Origin: Xiphophorus maculatus
Lineage: Eukaryota; Chordata; Actinopteri; Cyprinodontiformes; Poeciliidae
Direction: 5' to 3'
DNA length: 64,000 bases
NCBI RefSeq assembly: GCF_002775205.1
Contig: NC_036464.1
Location: 1,798,001-1,862,000, forward strand
The notes below the pieces were generated by a model that was not told the DNA's origin, did no database searches, and saw nothing but the letters and a program-made list of their open reading frames with translations. The translations under genes were made by a program, and so were the position numbers. Shown here piece after piece: positions 22,719 through 34,879 of this stretch. Numbering within the stretch: position 1 is the first letter of the stretch; each line of letters opens with the position of its first letter.

Positions 22719-24779
22719 GAGGAAATACAGTTCAGAACCCTACAAGATGCATGATGTCACCATCTAGTGGCCAGACAGGAAAACTAATGAAGATCACAGG
22801 TCACTGTTACAAAAAATGTTCCCATGATGACAGAAGCAGAACTTTCTTCCCCAATCTGTAGTTTTTCTCCACTAGAGCACAGAACTCACTTCAAGGATTA
22901 CCATAATATGATGTAAATCTGGAGGTGTGTCCAGCAAAACCAGCCAAATCCAGAGCTAAAAGGAGAAAATATTAGTTTTTAGCTTCAGTCAGAATCGAGG
23001 TGGAAGGAAAGATGAAACCCTGCCACCATTAGAAAGGAAAGTTGAAAAGGTAGGAGCATGTTCATCATCTCCAGCATGTTTTCCAGATCATCAGATCATC
23101 TGGCTTCACTATTAACCTCCATAAACATAAGTTGGTGCAGAGGCAGGTGGAGCTCCTGGGCTGTGATTGGACATGTTAGACCTCAGGTGGGGAAAGTGGA
23201 AACTATTCATGCACACAGTGTGGCAGAAAAGTTGGGACTATTTTCAGAGTTGAACAAAATGTAAATAGTTTCACACGTAATATTAAACATCAGCTAATCT
23301 CTAATTCACAACAGACATAACTATAGAAACAAATAATATACAGATTGATAACTGAATTATTGCAGAGTTAAACTTTTGCTCGCTCTTTCCAATTGGAAAA
23401 TGAAACTCAAAATACTATAAAAAGTCATTATAATGCTGAAAAATAAGACACCTTTATGTGACTGCAAATTAGTCATTTTATAGCCACTGGGTTAAAGTTT
23501 TAAAGTGTTGAAGCATCACGTTTAATGCTACAATATGCATAATGTCACCATCTAGTGGCCGGACACAAAAACTCATGAAGCTCACATATGAATAAGGAAC
23601 AAAGATTGTTCACAAATTAAAAAATGGCTGTCAGAGAAATGAGGCCTTGCACACTGCCAACTACTCTGTTTCTATCTGTGTGCAAAATAAAATATACATT
23701 CTCAGAGAATATTGCTAAAGAAATTTTATTCTGGATATAAAGTTGTTCTTTCAGATCAAGAGACAAAAAGATGAATATTTGAGATAAAAACAAACCTATG
23801 CAATGTTGTCAAGCAAATTTCTCATCATCACAAACTCCTACCCAACAATCAACATTCATTCCTAACTTACAAATATTTTCATAGCAAGAAAGTTACATTT
23901 TTCAGCTCATCATTCTTTGTCTCATAAAGTCCAAATAAAAATGTGACAGATCAAAATAATCTTCATGTGTACATGGTTATACATTGTTCAGAGAGTGAAC
24001 AGTCTAAAAATTATTTTAAAAAAGGTTTTGACCTAAAGTTCCTGTAGCCACGAAATACAAGCTGTAATAAAATGTGTCTGATTTTTTATTTCATGCCAAA
24101 CATGAGATATTTCCTGTTTCTGCAGATTTCTCACAATCTAAGCAGCAGTTTTGTTTCATCACAAGAGATGGTATTTTTCAGTTCAAAATAATAGATCACC
24201 TTGTTAACACTTCAGATGATTAAAAATAATAGTATATTAACATTAATATTTACAAAAGACAAAATGGAACGGTTTGCATTATTAAAATCCTACAACTTCA
24301 AGCCATCCACCTCCTGGGAGATTTGGAGGCTTTATGGTTGTTTTTATGTAAAGAAATCTCTAGTCCATTTGAATATTTCTGTTATATATAATAAACATTT
24401 CAGTTAAATCCCTGCTAAATTAAATGTCTGCTATGTTACTATCGGAAACACTGTATGTGGTTCAGAATCAATTACATAGCAGAAAAGCTAAATTGATTTA
24501 ATCCACAGCTGAATAAATAAAGTTTTACTGTTTTCAGCATTTTCTGCTGAAAGAAACTTTTTCATGGGAAACTCTTTGACACTTTCTAAGTGTTGTACCT
24601 GGTTAAATTGACAAACCAGAGAATCAAGCAGGTTGTCTTTTCTTCAGTGGTTGGGTTTTGGTTTTCAAATGATCATGAAAAATTCAAAATATATCATCTG
24701 AAAGTATTTTCTCTTGCAAATAATCCATAAGAATTCCTTAAGAAAGTAAGATGTGAAAATATTTGTGCATCAGTTGAAC
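22719..24779. other. Between SCAN fossil and receptor 4: duplicated intergenic DNA
   Basis: Conserved in all three tandem units. It includes the string gtcaccatctagtggcc twice (about 22755 and 23548), a short frame at 23058-23264 present in every unit but without a domain, and from about 23820 the receptor 3'-flank block with cttcaagccatccacctcct near 24298. No gene called. Confidence 0.5.
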
Positions 24780-26463
24780 CTAAACTGCTGTAGTACGTTG
24801 AGATGACACGTTGTCATTATCAGTGCTGCTGATCTCCTGATTCTTAGACGTTACACAGCAACACAATGAGGTCAAAAGTCTGTCAACTGCACTTTTCCTC
24901 AGAAAAACACACATAGCTGAGTCTGCAAGAGGACTAAGATAAATACCAATTGCAACCCCTGTGTAGTTGGCAAAATTTTGAAAGGGTTTTTCCAACAGAA
25001 AATGTATCATGAAAGGGATGAAAATCAGAATATATGTTAGCAAAACCACAACCAGAATTGAAACAATTCGACGTTTTTCATCAGCAGAGACGCTGCGAGC
25101 TTTAGTCAGAGCTTTAATGGTCCCAACGAGGCAGAAGATGAAAAAGAGAAGAGGGGGGAGGAGACTAACAGCCAGAATTTTTAATCTCATCTGTAATTCT
25201 AAAAGGAGATACATGCTAAGATTATTAAGAAACGTAAATATCCAGACTGCTACACAGATCAACACAGATGTCTTGATGTTTCTTCTAAATCTGTACCACA
25301 GCGGCTTGGCAATGATCAGATACCTGAAATAAAAGATACATGCTGTCAGACATTACTTCAATCAATCAATCAATCAATCAATCAAATTTTATCTGTATAG
25401 CACATTTCAGCAGCAAGGCATTTCAAAGTGCTTTACATCATATCAAACACAGAAACACAATGCAAGATAGAATCAACAATCAAAACACGACATTAAGTCA
25501 AATTCCATCAATAAATTTGTAATTGATTACGTTTCAAATACAATCCTAAACAGTTTTTAGTCGAGTTTGCATCCAGAAAAGGTTTACCTGTTACACTCCT
25601 ACTGTGTTATATAGAACAAAAAAATATTTTTATTCTCACTCACGCTCACAATCACACAGTTCAAAACGATGTATTTTAATGGGCTTCTGGCACTAGGCTC
25701 CGTACAACTCTTTCACGGATGTCGCTCTGGGACTCCGTCGTCCCTCACAAGATTTTGTGCAATTTCAACATAGAATCAACAATCAAAACATGACATTAAG
25801 TCAAGTTCCATCATTACTGATGTAATAGTGTCAGAAAAAAAACAATAATATGCATGTAAACAGGCATTTACCTTTCCAGGGAGATACACATCATGAATCC
25901 AATACTGGCTGTAATACCAACATCAAAAGCAAACCCAGAGAGAAAAGTGGGAAAATGTTCTATCATAGGAATTCTGCTGCAGTGCTGGATAAGATCAGAA
26001 ATCAGAAGGTTGAAAATGAAAACTGGAGCACAATCATCCTTTTTCACCTGCAGGGGAAACAAAATGAAAAGTGAATAAAAGCTGAACATTTCTTCCCAAC
26101 TTCTTGGAACTATTAGATGATTCTGCTTCCACAAATATAACACACAATGTTTAATTTCCTCTTCATCAACCATTCCTTAGATCCAGGTTCAGAGAAAACC
26201 AATATTAATAAAAAAAAACTGCATTTCCTGATGAACATACAGCTAAATCTAAGTTAACAAGTACTCACCTTTGATAAAACAGCAAACATGGCCACCAGAG
26301 TCAAAGGAAGTCCAACACAAATGGTGATCAAATGTCCCCAGGACAAGATTTGAAAATATACTTTGTTCTCTTCATAAAAACTGTTAGATGCATCATTGTA
26401 GTTGAAATTGGTCATATTGAGGTTTTCTTTCCATGAGGTTGTGTTGACGAGGGAATCTCCCAT
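24780..26463 (-). CDS. Class A GPCR, paralogue 4 (three coding exons, 304 aa)
   Basis: Exons on the minus strand: 26463-26269, 26047-25872, 25323-24780 (stop tag). Exon 1 begins [20 protein letters not shown] (sequons NTT and NMT) and contains TM1 [15 protein letters not shown]. Exon 2 starts [12 protein letters not shown], has TM2 NLLISD and ends MMCISLE-R with the Arg codon split. Exon 3 starts [15 protein letters not shown], with TM4 Trp, TM5 [23 protein letters not shown] before TM6, and TM7 [14 protein letters not shown], in which the Tyr of the usual xPxxY is Cys. The tail has a palmitoylation-like LCCCV cluster. Intron 2 is enlarged by a repeat (25358-25812) without touching the splice sites. 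Nearly identical to paralogues 6 and 8. Reading frames are intact; ligand unknown. Confidence 0.88.
25358..25812 (-). mobile_element. LINE-tail insertion in intron 2 of receptor 4
   Basis: 455 bp starting with (aatc)n and the fish LINE 3' end gtatagcacatttcagcagc / tttcaaagtgctttacatc. It also includes an unrelated inner piece (about 25555-25765) and a repeat of its own aatcaacaatcaaaaca segment. Flanked by attact (25352-25357, 25813-25818). The matching introns of the 39163 and 60977 receptors lack it. Confidence 0.7.
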
Positions 26464-26850
26464 TCTTCAATATCAAACCTGCACAAGCAAAATAATGAAT
26501 AATGGAGACTTGATTTTTCTCTTAGCTTAATTCATGAAAGTTGTATTAAATTTCTTTTTAAGGGGAAATCCTAACAAAAGCTCATGTGTAAGAAATATTT
26601 TTTAGTATAAAGCATATGGTAAAGATAAACACAGTAATTCTTGAAAGTAATGATTGGAAAATTATCCAAATGTAAAGTATGTGCTCAGTTTCTACCTTAT
26701 TATACTGGCATGCAGGTAAATGTTATTTCTAATGTGGCTCAGCAGCTCCATGAAATTAAACACATAGGATACACTATTCAGCAACGTATTAAATTTAATG
26801 TGTCTTTATTTCATTTCTGTACATTAAAAGAAAACAATATATATATTTAC

Positions 26851-26946
26851 CTTTGAAAGTTTAAAGTCCTGAAATGATTCCTGTTTTCAGCCAGTTCTCC
26901 TTCTCATCTCAACGGTCTGCAGTCTGAACATTCTCTATATATATGA
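26851..26946 (-). promoter_or_regulatory. Promoter and non-coding 5' exon of receptor 4
   Basis: Minus-strand TATA-like tatatatagag at about 26935-26945; leader exon ends at 26851 with donor gtaaat. The matching acceptor of the coding first exon is at about 26478 (gtgcag|gtttgat), giving a short 5'-UTR intron of about 370 bp. Same arrangement as receptors 3, 6 and 8. Confidence 0.6.
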
Positions 26947-27282
26947 ACCACATGGTGTCTGAACAATGACATCTGACTTCTGTATTAAAGGAAATGGGCA
27001 CAGAGATGATGTAATAAGTATATTTTCTTTAGAAACAGGAAGAAAACGTCTTCTAAGATCATAACAATTTTTTAAACTCAGTTATCATGAACCAACTTGT
27101 GTAAAATTTAATTCAGTTAATTTTTCTAGCACCAATTAACAAGAAATATTCTCTCTATGTTCTTTGCAAAAAAAATGTACTGAAGCTTTTATCACTTGTT
27201 TTACCTGTTTATCTTAAATGCAACAGATTAAACCAGCATGTTTTGGACACTGCTGTCATCTCTAACTTTAGAAAAGGAAAGC

Positions 27283-28689
27283 TGCAGTCATGAAAACATT
27301 TCACATTAACTTATAGAGATGCATGCAACAGGGACAAACATGGACATGCTGGTGCAGGATGCTCTGCATTGCTCTCTTTTGCTCTTGCTTCATCACCCAT
27401 GTTGGTTCTTCCATCTTCCTTTATGTGCTGTTAGCTGGTGGGCTATGACTCAAGATGTGTTCGGCCAACTGTGGGCCACAGAGACACTGGAGCGGCTCGC
27501 TTTATGTTGGTCTCCCTGCAGCTAACGCACCAGAAATGATCGCAAAAGTAATTTCATGTAAATAATGTTAAAAATAATAATAACCCCATTAAAACTTTTT
27601 TTATTTTCCTCCTGCTATTTAATATTCCACAGGTGAAAAGAGAAAAGGGTTCTGAACACACAGAGACAGGAAGTGAGGTGAGAAGTGTTTCACAAAATGA
27701 CACCTTCAAAATTTCTTATAATTTTAGAGCAAAATCATTCAGATATTTCCAATATGGCTGCTGTCTCAGCTCATTCACTTTGCAGCTTTACTGCAATGGA
27801 TCAAACATATTTTTATAGGATGAGCAAAAATATGTCTTAAGATGAAGGTTATGCTCCTTTCAGAGGTTTGTGGAACAGAAATATTACATCATTGGTTACA
27901 CTCTCATATTCCCCATATTCCAGCATAACTTCTCTCTACTGACTTTCTTCAGCTTGAACACATTGTCAGAGATTAACATAGTGCAACATTCTGTCTGAAT
28001 TCAACGCTGACTGAAACACAAGGAGTCTATATCTATGTCAACACTCTTCAGTAACTTATCACTTTGTGTAACTCATTGTCAATTAAATGTACACAGATGG
28101 ATAATAACTTCTCTTGATTATGATGATTTTCTACTTACAGCTGATAAAATCTTGATAATTAATATTAGAATATTACATCAGGCCATGTCAAAATCCTTGG
28201 AGGCATTTTTCTCTGGTTCAGCTTGTAGGTTAGAAAATAAAGTCCTTACATTTTGAAATGATCCAATGAGGGTTGAAATTGTCACAGTAACCACAAAACT
28301 CAGTATATTTAATAACTTTTAAAAGAGTAAAAACTATCAAAGGCAAAACATGAGGATGAGAAACCAAGAGAAGCTGTTTCACCTTCAACAGCCAATCTTT
28401 CCAACATTTTCAGACAGAAGTAACAGATGAAAAGATTTTAAACAATTCAGATTCTGGGACAGATTAAAGGTCAAAATGTGTCCCACATGTAACCTCCACA
28501 ACCCGACATTAAAACCATTACAGTGCAGCAGATTCACAGCTGTAAGAAATTGAAATGAATTTCTCAGGTTTGACTTCAAGTAGCAGCAGAAAGTAAAGAA
28601 TGAATCTGTTAGAAAATATAAATGAAAACCTTCTAATGCTGTAAAATGAGCTACAATCATCAAAATATTTCTAAACTAAATATAAAAAT
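27283..28689. repeat. Duplicated intergenic block, unit 1
   Basis: Recurs in unit 2 (42103-42385 continuing at 50575-51709, split by the Gypsy insertion) and in unit 3 (63025-64000). Several 60-92 codon frames (27319, 27633, 28035, 28385) are preserved between copies only because the copies are young; none has a recognisable domain. The uninterrupted catgtaaataatg near 27556 is the empty site for the Gypsy element of unit 2. Confidence 0.6.
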
Positions 28690-29080
28690 CAAGTTTACTG
28701 AACCTCAGCACACTATAATACACTTCCAGGTTTGTGGTGCATAGATGCTGAAAGCTGCTTCTCCTCGTTTGGTTCTGGTTCTGATGAAGCACAGCAGAAT
28801 CAGAACCAGAACCTGAGAGGTCTGGAAGGTTGATACAACAACAGCAGATCTTTAATGTATTGTGGTCCTAAGCTGTTCAGTGATTTATAAACTAACATCA
28901 GTATTTAAAGTCTATTCTCTGAGCTACAGGAACCAGTGGAGGGACTGTAGAACTGGTGTGTTGTGCTCTAACTTCCTGGTTCTAGTCAGAACTCCAGCAG
29001 CAGCAGCATTCTGGATCAGCTGCAGCTGGAGGATTGATTTGTTAGGCCGACCTGTGAAGACGCTGTTGCAGTAATCAATG
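28690..29080 (-). mobile_element. L2-type LINE fragment, minus strand, unit 1
   Basis: Shares agaaccagaacctgagaggt, ttgatacaacaacagcagat and related strings, in reverse orientation, with the L2-type 3' end at 32864-33425. Continues into gacctgtgaagacgctgttg, another common fish LINE 3' string. No intact frame. Present again at 51710-52100. Confidence 0.6.
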
Positions 29081-29929
29081 GTAAACACATGGTTGGGTTT
29101 CTCTAGGTCTTGCTGAGACTTTAGTCATTAGATGTATTTTCCTATCAACAAAGTGAACATTTTCTAGCTCATAATTCTTTTCTTCATGAATTTCAATAAT
29201 AAAAAAATCTGGCAGACTAAAATAAGCTTCATGAAGTTCATGGTTGTGTATGATTTTCAGATGGTGAAAAGTCAAAAAATTAAACTAAAACGGCTTGGAT
29301 AGGAAATGTTGCTGTCGCCACAAACAACAGAGTATTTTAAAATGTCAGCCATTTCCTGTTTCTGCACAGTTCTGAGAAACTAAACAGAAGTTTTTGTTGA
29401 CCACAAGTAGAGATGGTTTTATCAGTTGTAAAAGATTGCTTAACCTAATAACACTGTAGATAATAAAAACTAATAGAATATGTTAATATTAATATTTAAA
29501 AAAACATAAAATAGAACTGTTGGCAGAATTCAAATGCAACAACTTTAAGTCATCCACCTACTGGGAGGATTTGGAGTCATTATGTTTTTAATTTAAATTT
29601 TTCTATTAATTTAAAGAACTCTCTGTTCTGATTAAATATTTTTCTACAAATTGAACATTTCAATAAAATCCCACTGATTTTATGTGTCTGTTTCTTTTTC
29701 AGGTGGATATACTGTATGTGGTTCAGAATTAATTAAATTACAGAAAAGTTATTCTGCAAGGCCACGCCAAGGACTAAGAAATCCAGAACAATAGTCAGAG
29801 AAAGTAAGATGTAAAGATATTTATCCATCTATGGCACCTAAACAGCTGTAGTGTGCAGAGCAGACATGTTATCATCATCAATGCTGCTGATCGTCTGATT
29901 CTCAGACATTTTACAGGAACACAGTGAAG
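29081..29929. other. 3' flank of the receptor at 29930
   Basis: A diverged version of the receptor 3'-flank block: aactttaagtcatccaccta near 29540 corresponds to acttcaagccatccacctcc of the MGDS receptors. No gene. Confidence 0.5.
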
Positions 29930-30642
29930 CTAAAATCTTATCAACTTCATTTTCCTCAGAAAAATATACAAAGCTGAGTCTGCAACAGGATTTAGACATT
30001 GACAAACTGTAGCCACAGCTTCAAAAATTACATTTTTCTTAACTTCCTCCAAAACTAAACATAATACAACTGGCAGAAAAAGTAGAATATATGTAAGCAA
30101 CACCACAACCAGGACTGAAAAGATTCGATGTTTCTCATCAGCAGCGACACTGCGAGTTTCAGACAGAGCTTTAATGGTCCCAACCAGGCAGAAGATGAAC
30201 AAGGGAAGAGGGAGGAGGAGAAACACACCCAATATGGTTCCACTGGTCTTTAGTTCCAGGGGAAGATAAACGCTCAAGATAAAAATAACAGAGAGGATCC
30301 AGACTGCAACGCAGACCAACACAGATGTCTTGATGTTTTTTCTCAATCTGTACCACAGCGGCTTGGCAACCATCAGATACCTGGAAAAAAAGACAAATGT
30401 TGTTGGGCATTGATGTAATGGTGTCAGACAGAAACACAGATATAAAGGAATGCAGATAGTTACCTTTCCAGGGAAACACACATCATGAATCCAACACTGG
30501 TTATCAAGCCAAACCGGAAAGCAAAGACAAAGGAGACATTAGGACCTTCATGTAACATCAGAGGAATTCTGCTGCAGAGCTGGATGAGATCCGAGATCAG
30601 AAGGTTGAGGATGTAAACTGGAGCAACATGATCTTTCTTCAC
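29930..30642 (-). pseudogene. Class A GPCR, paralogue 5: exon 1 not found, C-terminal tail frameshifted
   Basis: Exon 2 (30642-30464) begins [18 protein letters not shown] and ends [12 protein letters not shown]. Exon 3 (30380-29930) begins YLMVAKPLWYRLRKN and runs through TM4-TM7 (NPVADSALYIFLRK). Both have normal splice sites and the family phases. No exon 1 with TM1 is visible in the roughly 900 bp upstream, where other paralogues have it. Compared with its near-identical copy at 52854, one C is missing near 29957, which shifts the frame after FLRK and replaces the ~30-residue Cys-containing tail with MKLIRF. Either a pseudogene or a receptor using an unrecognised first exon. The missing exon predates the duplication; the frameshift followed it. 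Confidence 0.75.
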
Positions 30643-32863
30643 CTGCAGGGGGACAAAAAGAAAAGGAAATAAAGACAGAACCAAAATTGATGTAGTTAGT
30701 AGATTTTAGTTCCACAGACATTCTTCTGTCCTGCTGTTTTCCTGGCATGTGTTTTTATTTGCTAGATGACAGAGAATGTCCGCTCAGCAGCAGAGGAGGA
30801 TGGAGGAATATTCATGGCCAGAGCTGGAGATCAACTCTGGCTTCCCCAAATGTTCTCTAAAGCACCAGGCCTAAAAGAGTCCTGCTGTGGCTGGATGTCG
30901 CCCCGAGACTTCAGTCATCAACTCAAACTGACAGAAGCTCTGTTACTCTAACACAGAGCAGGCATTCCCAGCAATGTAATTTACAGCGTTACTCACATCA
31001 GTATTCATTTCTCATGTTTATCAGAATCATTAAACATAAATTAGAGTCTGATTTTCTAAACAATAGTAACATTTTAAAGGTGAAGTTGAGTAAATATTTC
31101 ACCTTGTTTAAGAATTTAATCATTAATACTGAACAATCAACAGGATGATATTTCTGAGTTCATATCTGAGCCCTAAAAGGAGACCCAGCTTTTCCACAAC
31201 AACTGCATCTCAATGACGGTTTTCAGGCTCAGCTTTACTGAATAAATTATTGGATTACAACAGATCGCTATGAATAATTACAGAACAGAAAAAGCATGAA
31301 ATGGTATTTATTTATGCACACTGTGTTTGCATGCTACACCACGTACAGGCTGACCAATGACATCTGACTCTGCGTTAAGGAGATGGTTTGATAAGTTGAT
31401 TATCTTTACCAGCAGGAAGGAAGCATCCTTTAAGATCATAACAAAATATATCAGTTTTCAAAAACACAACTTTTAACTAAATTCAGTTCAGCCAAAATCA
31501 GTTCAGTTAAATCCAACAGTTTAAGTCATGCATGTTATGGGACACTCAGCGCCTCTCTGCATCTCTAACTTCTATAAATGTTAAAGAAGCAAAGCTGCAG
31601 TCATGGAAACATTTCACATTAACAGATACAGATGCATGCAACAGGAACCAGTATGGGCATGCTGGATGCAGGATGTACTGCATTGGTCTCTTTTGCTAAT
31701 ATTTCTTCATTCATGTTGGTTCTTTGTGTGGGCTGTGACAGTCAAATAAGATGTGGACCAACTGTGGGTAACAGAGACTGATGGGTCCCTTCTTGTTGGC
31801 ATCTCTACAGCTAACAGAAAGGATTTCACTGTTTTAACAAACTGAGCTTCATTCATTTCATGTAAAACTCATTGACAATAACTCTTAAAATTAAAACTTA
31901 TTTTTGCTCTTCCTCCCTCTTAGTTTATTGCACAAGTGAAAAGAGATGTGGTCAGATGAAGTGGGTTCTGTCAAACAGAGAGGAAGTGAAGGAAGAAGAG
32001 CTTCACAAAAATACACGTCCAAAATTTTGTTTCATAACAGAGCAGCTTCTTTGAAACAATACCCATAAGTCACCTGTCTCATCTTACCTACGTTGAGGCT
32101 TTACATCTTTGCATCCAATACATGTTTTATATGACAAGTAATAACACTTCTTAAATATGTTTAAGCTCAGTTTATGTTTGTTAATGAGGTTATGCCTCTT
32201 TCACTCTTTCAGATGTTTAAAGTCCAACAATCTCACATCTCAGATGACACTGGGCTAATATTTACCTACATGTAATTTTCTGGTTAACAAAAGCAAAGCA
32301 AGGCTTTTCTTTTTTCTGTGACAAAAACTGAATGTCACAATAAAATAACAGCACACTGTTAAAATAATAACCTATATAAGTACTAATCATTATATTTAAG
32401 GAGGCCTCTCTGAAGGAAGCGGTCAACATGAATGTTTTCAGTAAAGGAGCGGTTGAAGCCGATTTCAGCAGATAATCGCTTGGCAAGAAGTTCCTGTTCC
32501 CTTGACACGAAAGATTGTGTGAAGCTGTTTAACTTGTTTTTGTTTAATCATATTTGGACATTTGTTCCAGAAGATATGCTGTGTAACTCTGAATCACGTT
32601 GCAGCTCTGTGACCTTTCAGATGCAACGTGCATGTAACTAGGGAATGAATGAAATAAAAAGAGAGGGTGCAGCAGGAAGTATTTTCAGAGCGGGTTGAGA
32701 TTGTAACTGAGTACGTCTCTGTCCGTTCTCCTCACAAGTTAAAAGAAACTAACCCTCTCTTGTCTTTCCTTGTGTCTGTATTTTGATGTTCTAGGTGCAT
32801 AAACCTGACACCAAGATAGAAACAAATTAAGATGAAGGCTTATAAAGTTCATACACAATTAAT
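30643..32863. repeat. Upstream region of paralogue 5, unit 1, with a possible LTR-like piece
   Basis: Duplicated at 53660-55879 in unit 2. It contains another copy of the receptor-upstream block near 31595. Within about 32490-32812 a stretch with aataaaaagagaggg and cctgacacc has the look of an LTR 3' half, but I cannot define its start. A 61-codon plus-strand frame at 30766 is preserved in the copy but has no domain. Confidence 0.4.
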
Positions 32864-33425
32864 TTGTCAACATTAATCCAGAACGCTGCTGCTGGCGTTC
32901 TGACTAAAACCAGGAAGATAGAGAACATAACACCAGTTTTAAAGTCCTTCCACTGGCTCCCTGTAGCTCAGAGAATAGACTTTAAAATCCTGTTGTTAGT
33001 TTATAAATCACTGAACGGCTTAGAACCACAATACATTAAAGATCTGCTGTTGTTGTATCAACCTTCCAGACCTCTCAGGTTCTGGTTCTGGTTCTGCTCT
33101 GCATCCCCAGAACCAGAACCAAATGAGGAGAAGCAGCTTTCAGCATCTATGCACCACAAATCTGGAACAAACTTCCAGAAAACTGTAAAACAGCTGAAAC
33201 ACTGACTTCTTTTATATCTCGACTAAAAACCCACCTGTTTAGGATTGAATTTGAAATGTAATCAATTACAAATTTATTGATCGAACTTGACTTAATGCTG
33301 TGTTTTGATTATTGATTCTATCTTGCATTGTGTTTCTGTGTTTGTAATGATGTAAAGCACTTTGAAATGCCTGCTGCTGAAATCTGCTATACAAGTAAAA
33401 TTTGATTTGATTTTGATTTGATTAA
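32864..33425 (+). mobile_element. L2-type LINE 3' end, unit 1
   Basis: The first frame (32864-33205) reads NAAAGVLTKTRKIENITPVL, WLPVAQRIDFKILLLVYKSL, then LEPQYIKDLLLLYQPSRPL: the C-terminal segment after the reverse transcriptase of L2/CR1-type fish LINEs. The frame is then lost. The 3' end has gatgtaaagcactttgaaat and a (ttgatttga)n tail. A 5'-truncated dead copy, duplicated at 55880-56440 with the tandem unit. Confidence 0.75.
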
Positions 33426-33925
33426 CAACAGTTTTAACATATTGCACACAAAGAAGGACAAAAAGTTAAATCCATAATAAAAGCTACATAAAAATGCACA
33501 GCACATACAGAATAATAAATTCTACAAAAGAATGACTTAATAAGTTGAAACTCTTTCCAGCATTCATGTCTTCAGCTTCATTTTGAAATCCAGCGTTGTG
33601 TCAGTGTCTCACCACCAATGAGGAAGCTGGTTTTTAAAACTGGAAACTGTCTCCTACCTCTGCCTTAGAAATTCTGGGCAAGTCAAGTAAGTCGACATTT
33701 TCAGATCTGAAATCTTTAGGATGGCAGGACATTGTTTGGGTCATTCATTGCTTTGTATGTGATAACAAGGTTTTTAACTGAATAAAGAACTTAACACGGA
33801 ACCAGTACTTTTATATACTGCTATCATTTTCTAAAGAAATAAATAAATGTAAATGAATTGCAAAGGAGAATTAGAATCTCTTTTGCTGCAACATTCTGGA
33901 TCAACTGAAGATTTTGTTAAGGGAA
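33426..33925. repeat. LINE-like debris at the end of unit 1
   Basis: Contains gctgcaacattctggatcaa and gacattgtttgggtcattca, strings typical of fish LINE 3' regions. Repeated at 56441-56939. Together with the L2 end it occupies the place where a receptor would be expected before the upstream block at 33926. Confidence 0.4.
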
Positions 33926-34688
33926 CTCCTCATCTGTAAGCTATTACTCTAACTTTAGAGAAGCAAAGCTGCAGTCATGGAAACATTTCACATTAACTTA
34001 GATACACATTCATGCAACAGGGACAAGTATGGAGATGCTTGGTGCAGGATGCTCTGCATTGCTCTCTTCTGCTGTAGCTTCATCAGCCATGTTGGTTCTT
34101 CTGCCCTCCTTTGTGTGATGTTAGCTGCTGGGCTATGAGTCAAGATGTGGTTTTTAAACTTTGGGCTGCAGAGAGACTGGAGCAGCTAGCTTTATGTTAG
34201 CCTCTCTGCAGCTAACACACCAGAAAGGATGGAATTGCTTTTAACAAGTGACCTTAACTAATTTCAAGTAAAATTATATTACAAATAATTATCTTACTAT
34301 AAAAACTTGATTTATTCTCCTCCTGCTTCTTAATATTGCAGAAGTGAAAAGAGATGTGGTCAGATAAAACAAGTTCTGAACACAAACAGAGGAAGTGAAG
34401 TTAGAAGTATTTCACAAAATCACACCTTTCAAATCTTACAGCAGAGTCAATCAGATATTACAAATATTCTGTCTCAGCTTATTCGCTTTGGAGCTTCATT
34501 ACACTGAATCCAACTTAAGTTTACAGCAGTGATACGTCTTCTGATTATATATGTTTCATCTTAAGTTCAGTTTCACTATTAAATCACTATTAAAGGACAA
34601 ACCAAATGTTTCTTGTTTCAATTTGTTATTTCAGTTATATTGTAACATTTAGTTGATCATTCTTTCACCAAGGGCTTCCACTGACTAC

Positions 34689-34752
<64 letters not shown>
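34689..34752 (+). repeat. (gat)n microsatellite, unit 2
   Basis: About 21 uninterrupted gat repeats. The equivalent tract in unit 3 is at 57731-57797; unit 1 has different sequence here. Confidence 0.95.
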
Positions 34753-34879
34753 CAATTTTTAACAACCTTTGAAAGGATGGCTCAGGTCTGCCATTGGCCT
34801 AAAGACTAGTGGACTGTCCAACTGGTTCTGCTATACCTACTGGGAAAGCACATAGTGCTTATGTGTTGATGGACATGGC

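Larger units (their letters stand above)
20007..33925. repeat. Large tandem unit 1 (~13.9 kb)
   Basis: Begins at ctcctcatctgtaagctatt, which recurs at 33926 and 56940. Order within the unit: upstream block, SCAN-Gag fossil (about 21300), MGDS-type receptor (24780-26463), receptor without exon 1 (29930-30642), L2 LINE 3' end (32864). Copy-to-copy identity is very high by eye, with most differences being separate mobile-element insertions. Unit 1 alone carries the SINE at 20934, the solo LTR at 22389 and the insertion in intron 2 at 25358. Confidence 0.8.

Noticed and set aside
27319-27525. 68-codon frame starting MHATGTNMDMLVQ, repeated at 42142 and 63060
   Set aside because: Identical only because the units are recent duplicates; older copies of the same block (20100, 31640, 34020) do not keep the frame, and there is no domain.
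28385-28663. 92-codon minus-strand frame, partly repeated at 51401 and 63804
   Set aside because: No recognisable domain; conservation equals that of surrounding non-coding duplicated DNA.
30766-30951. 61-codon plus-strand frame, repeated at 53783
   Set aside because: No domain, no splice or promoter context, and preserved only within the young duplication.
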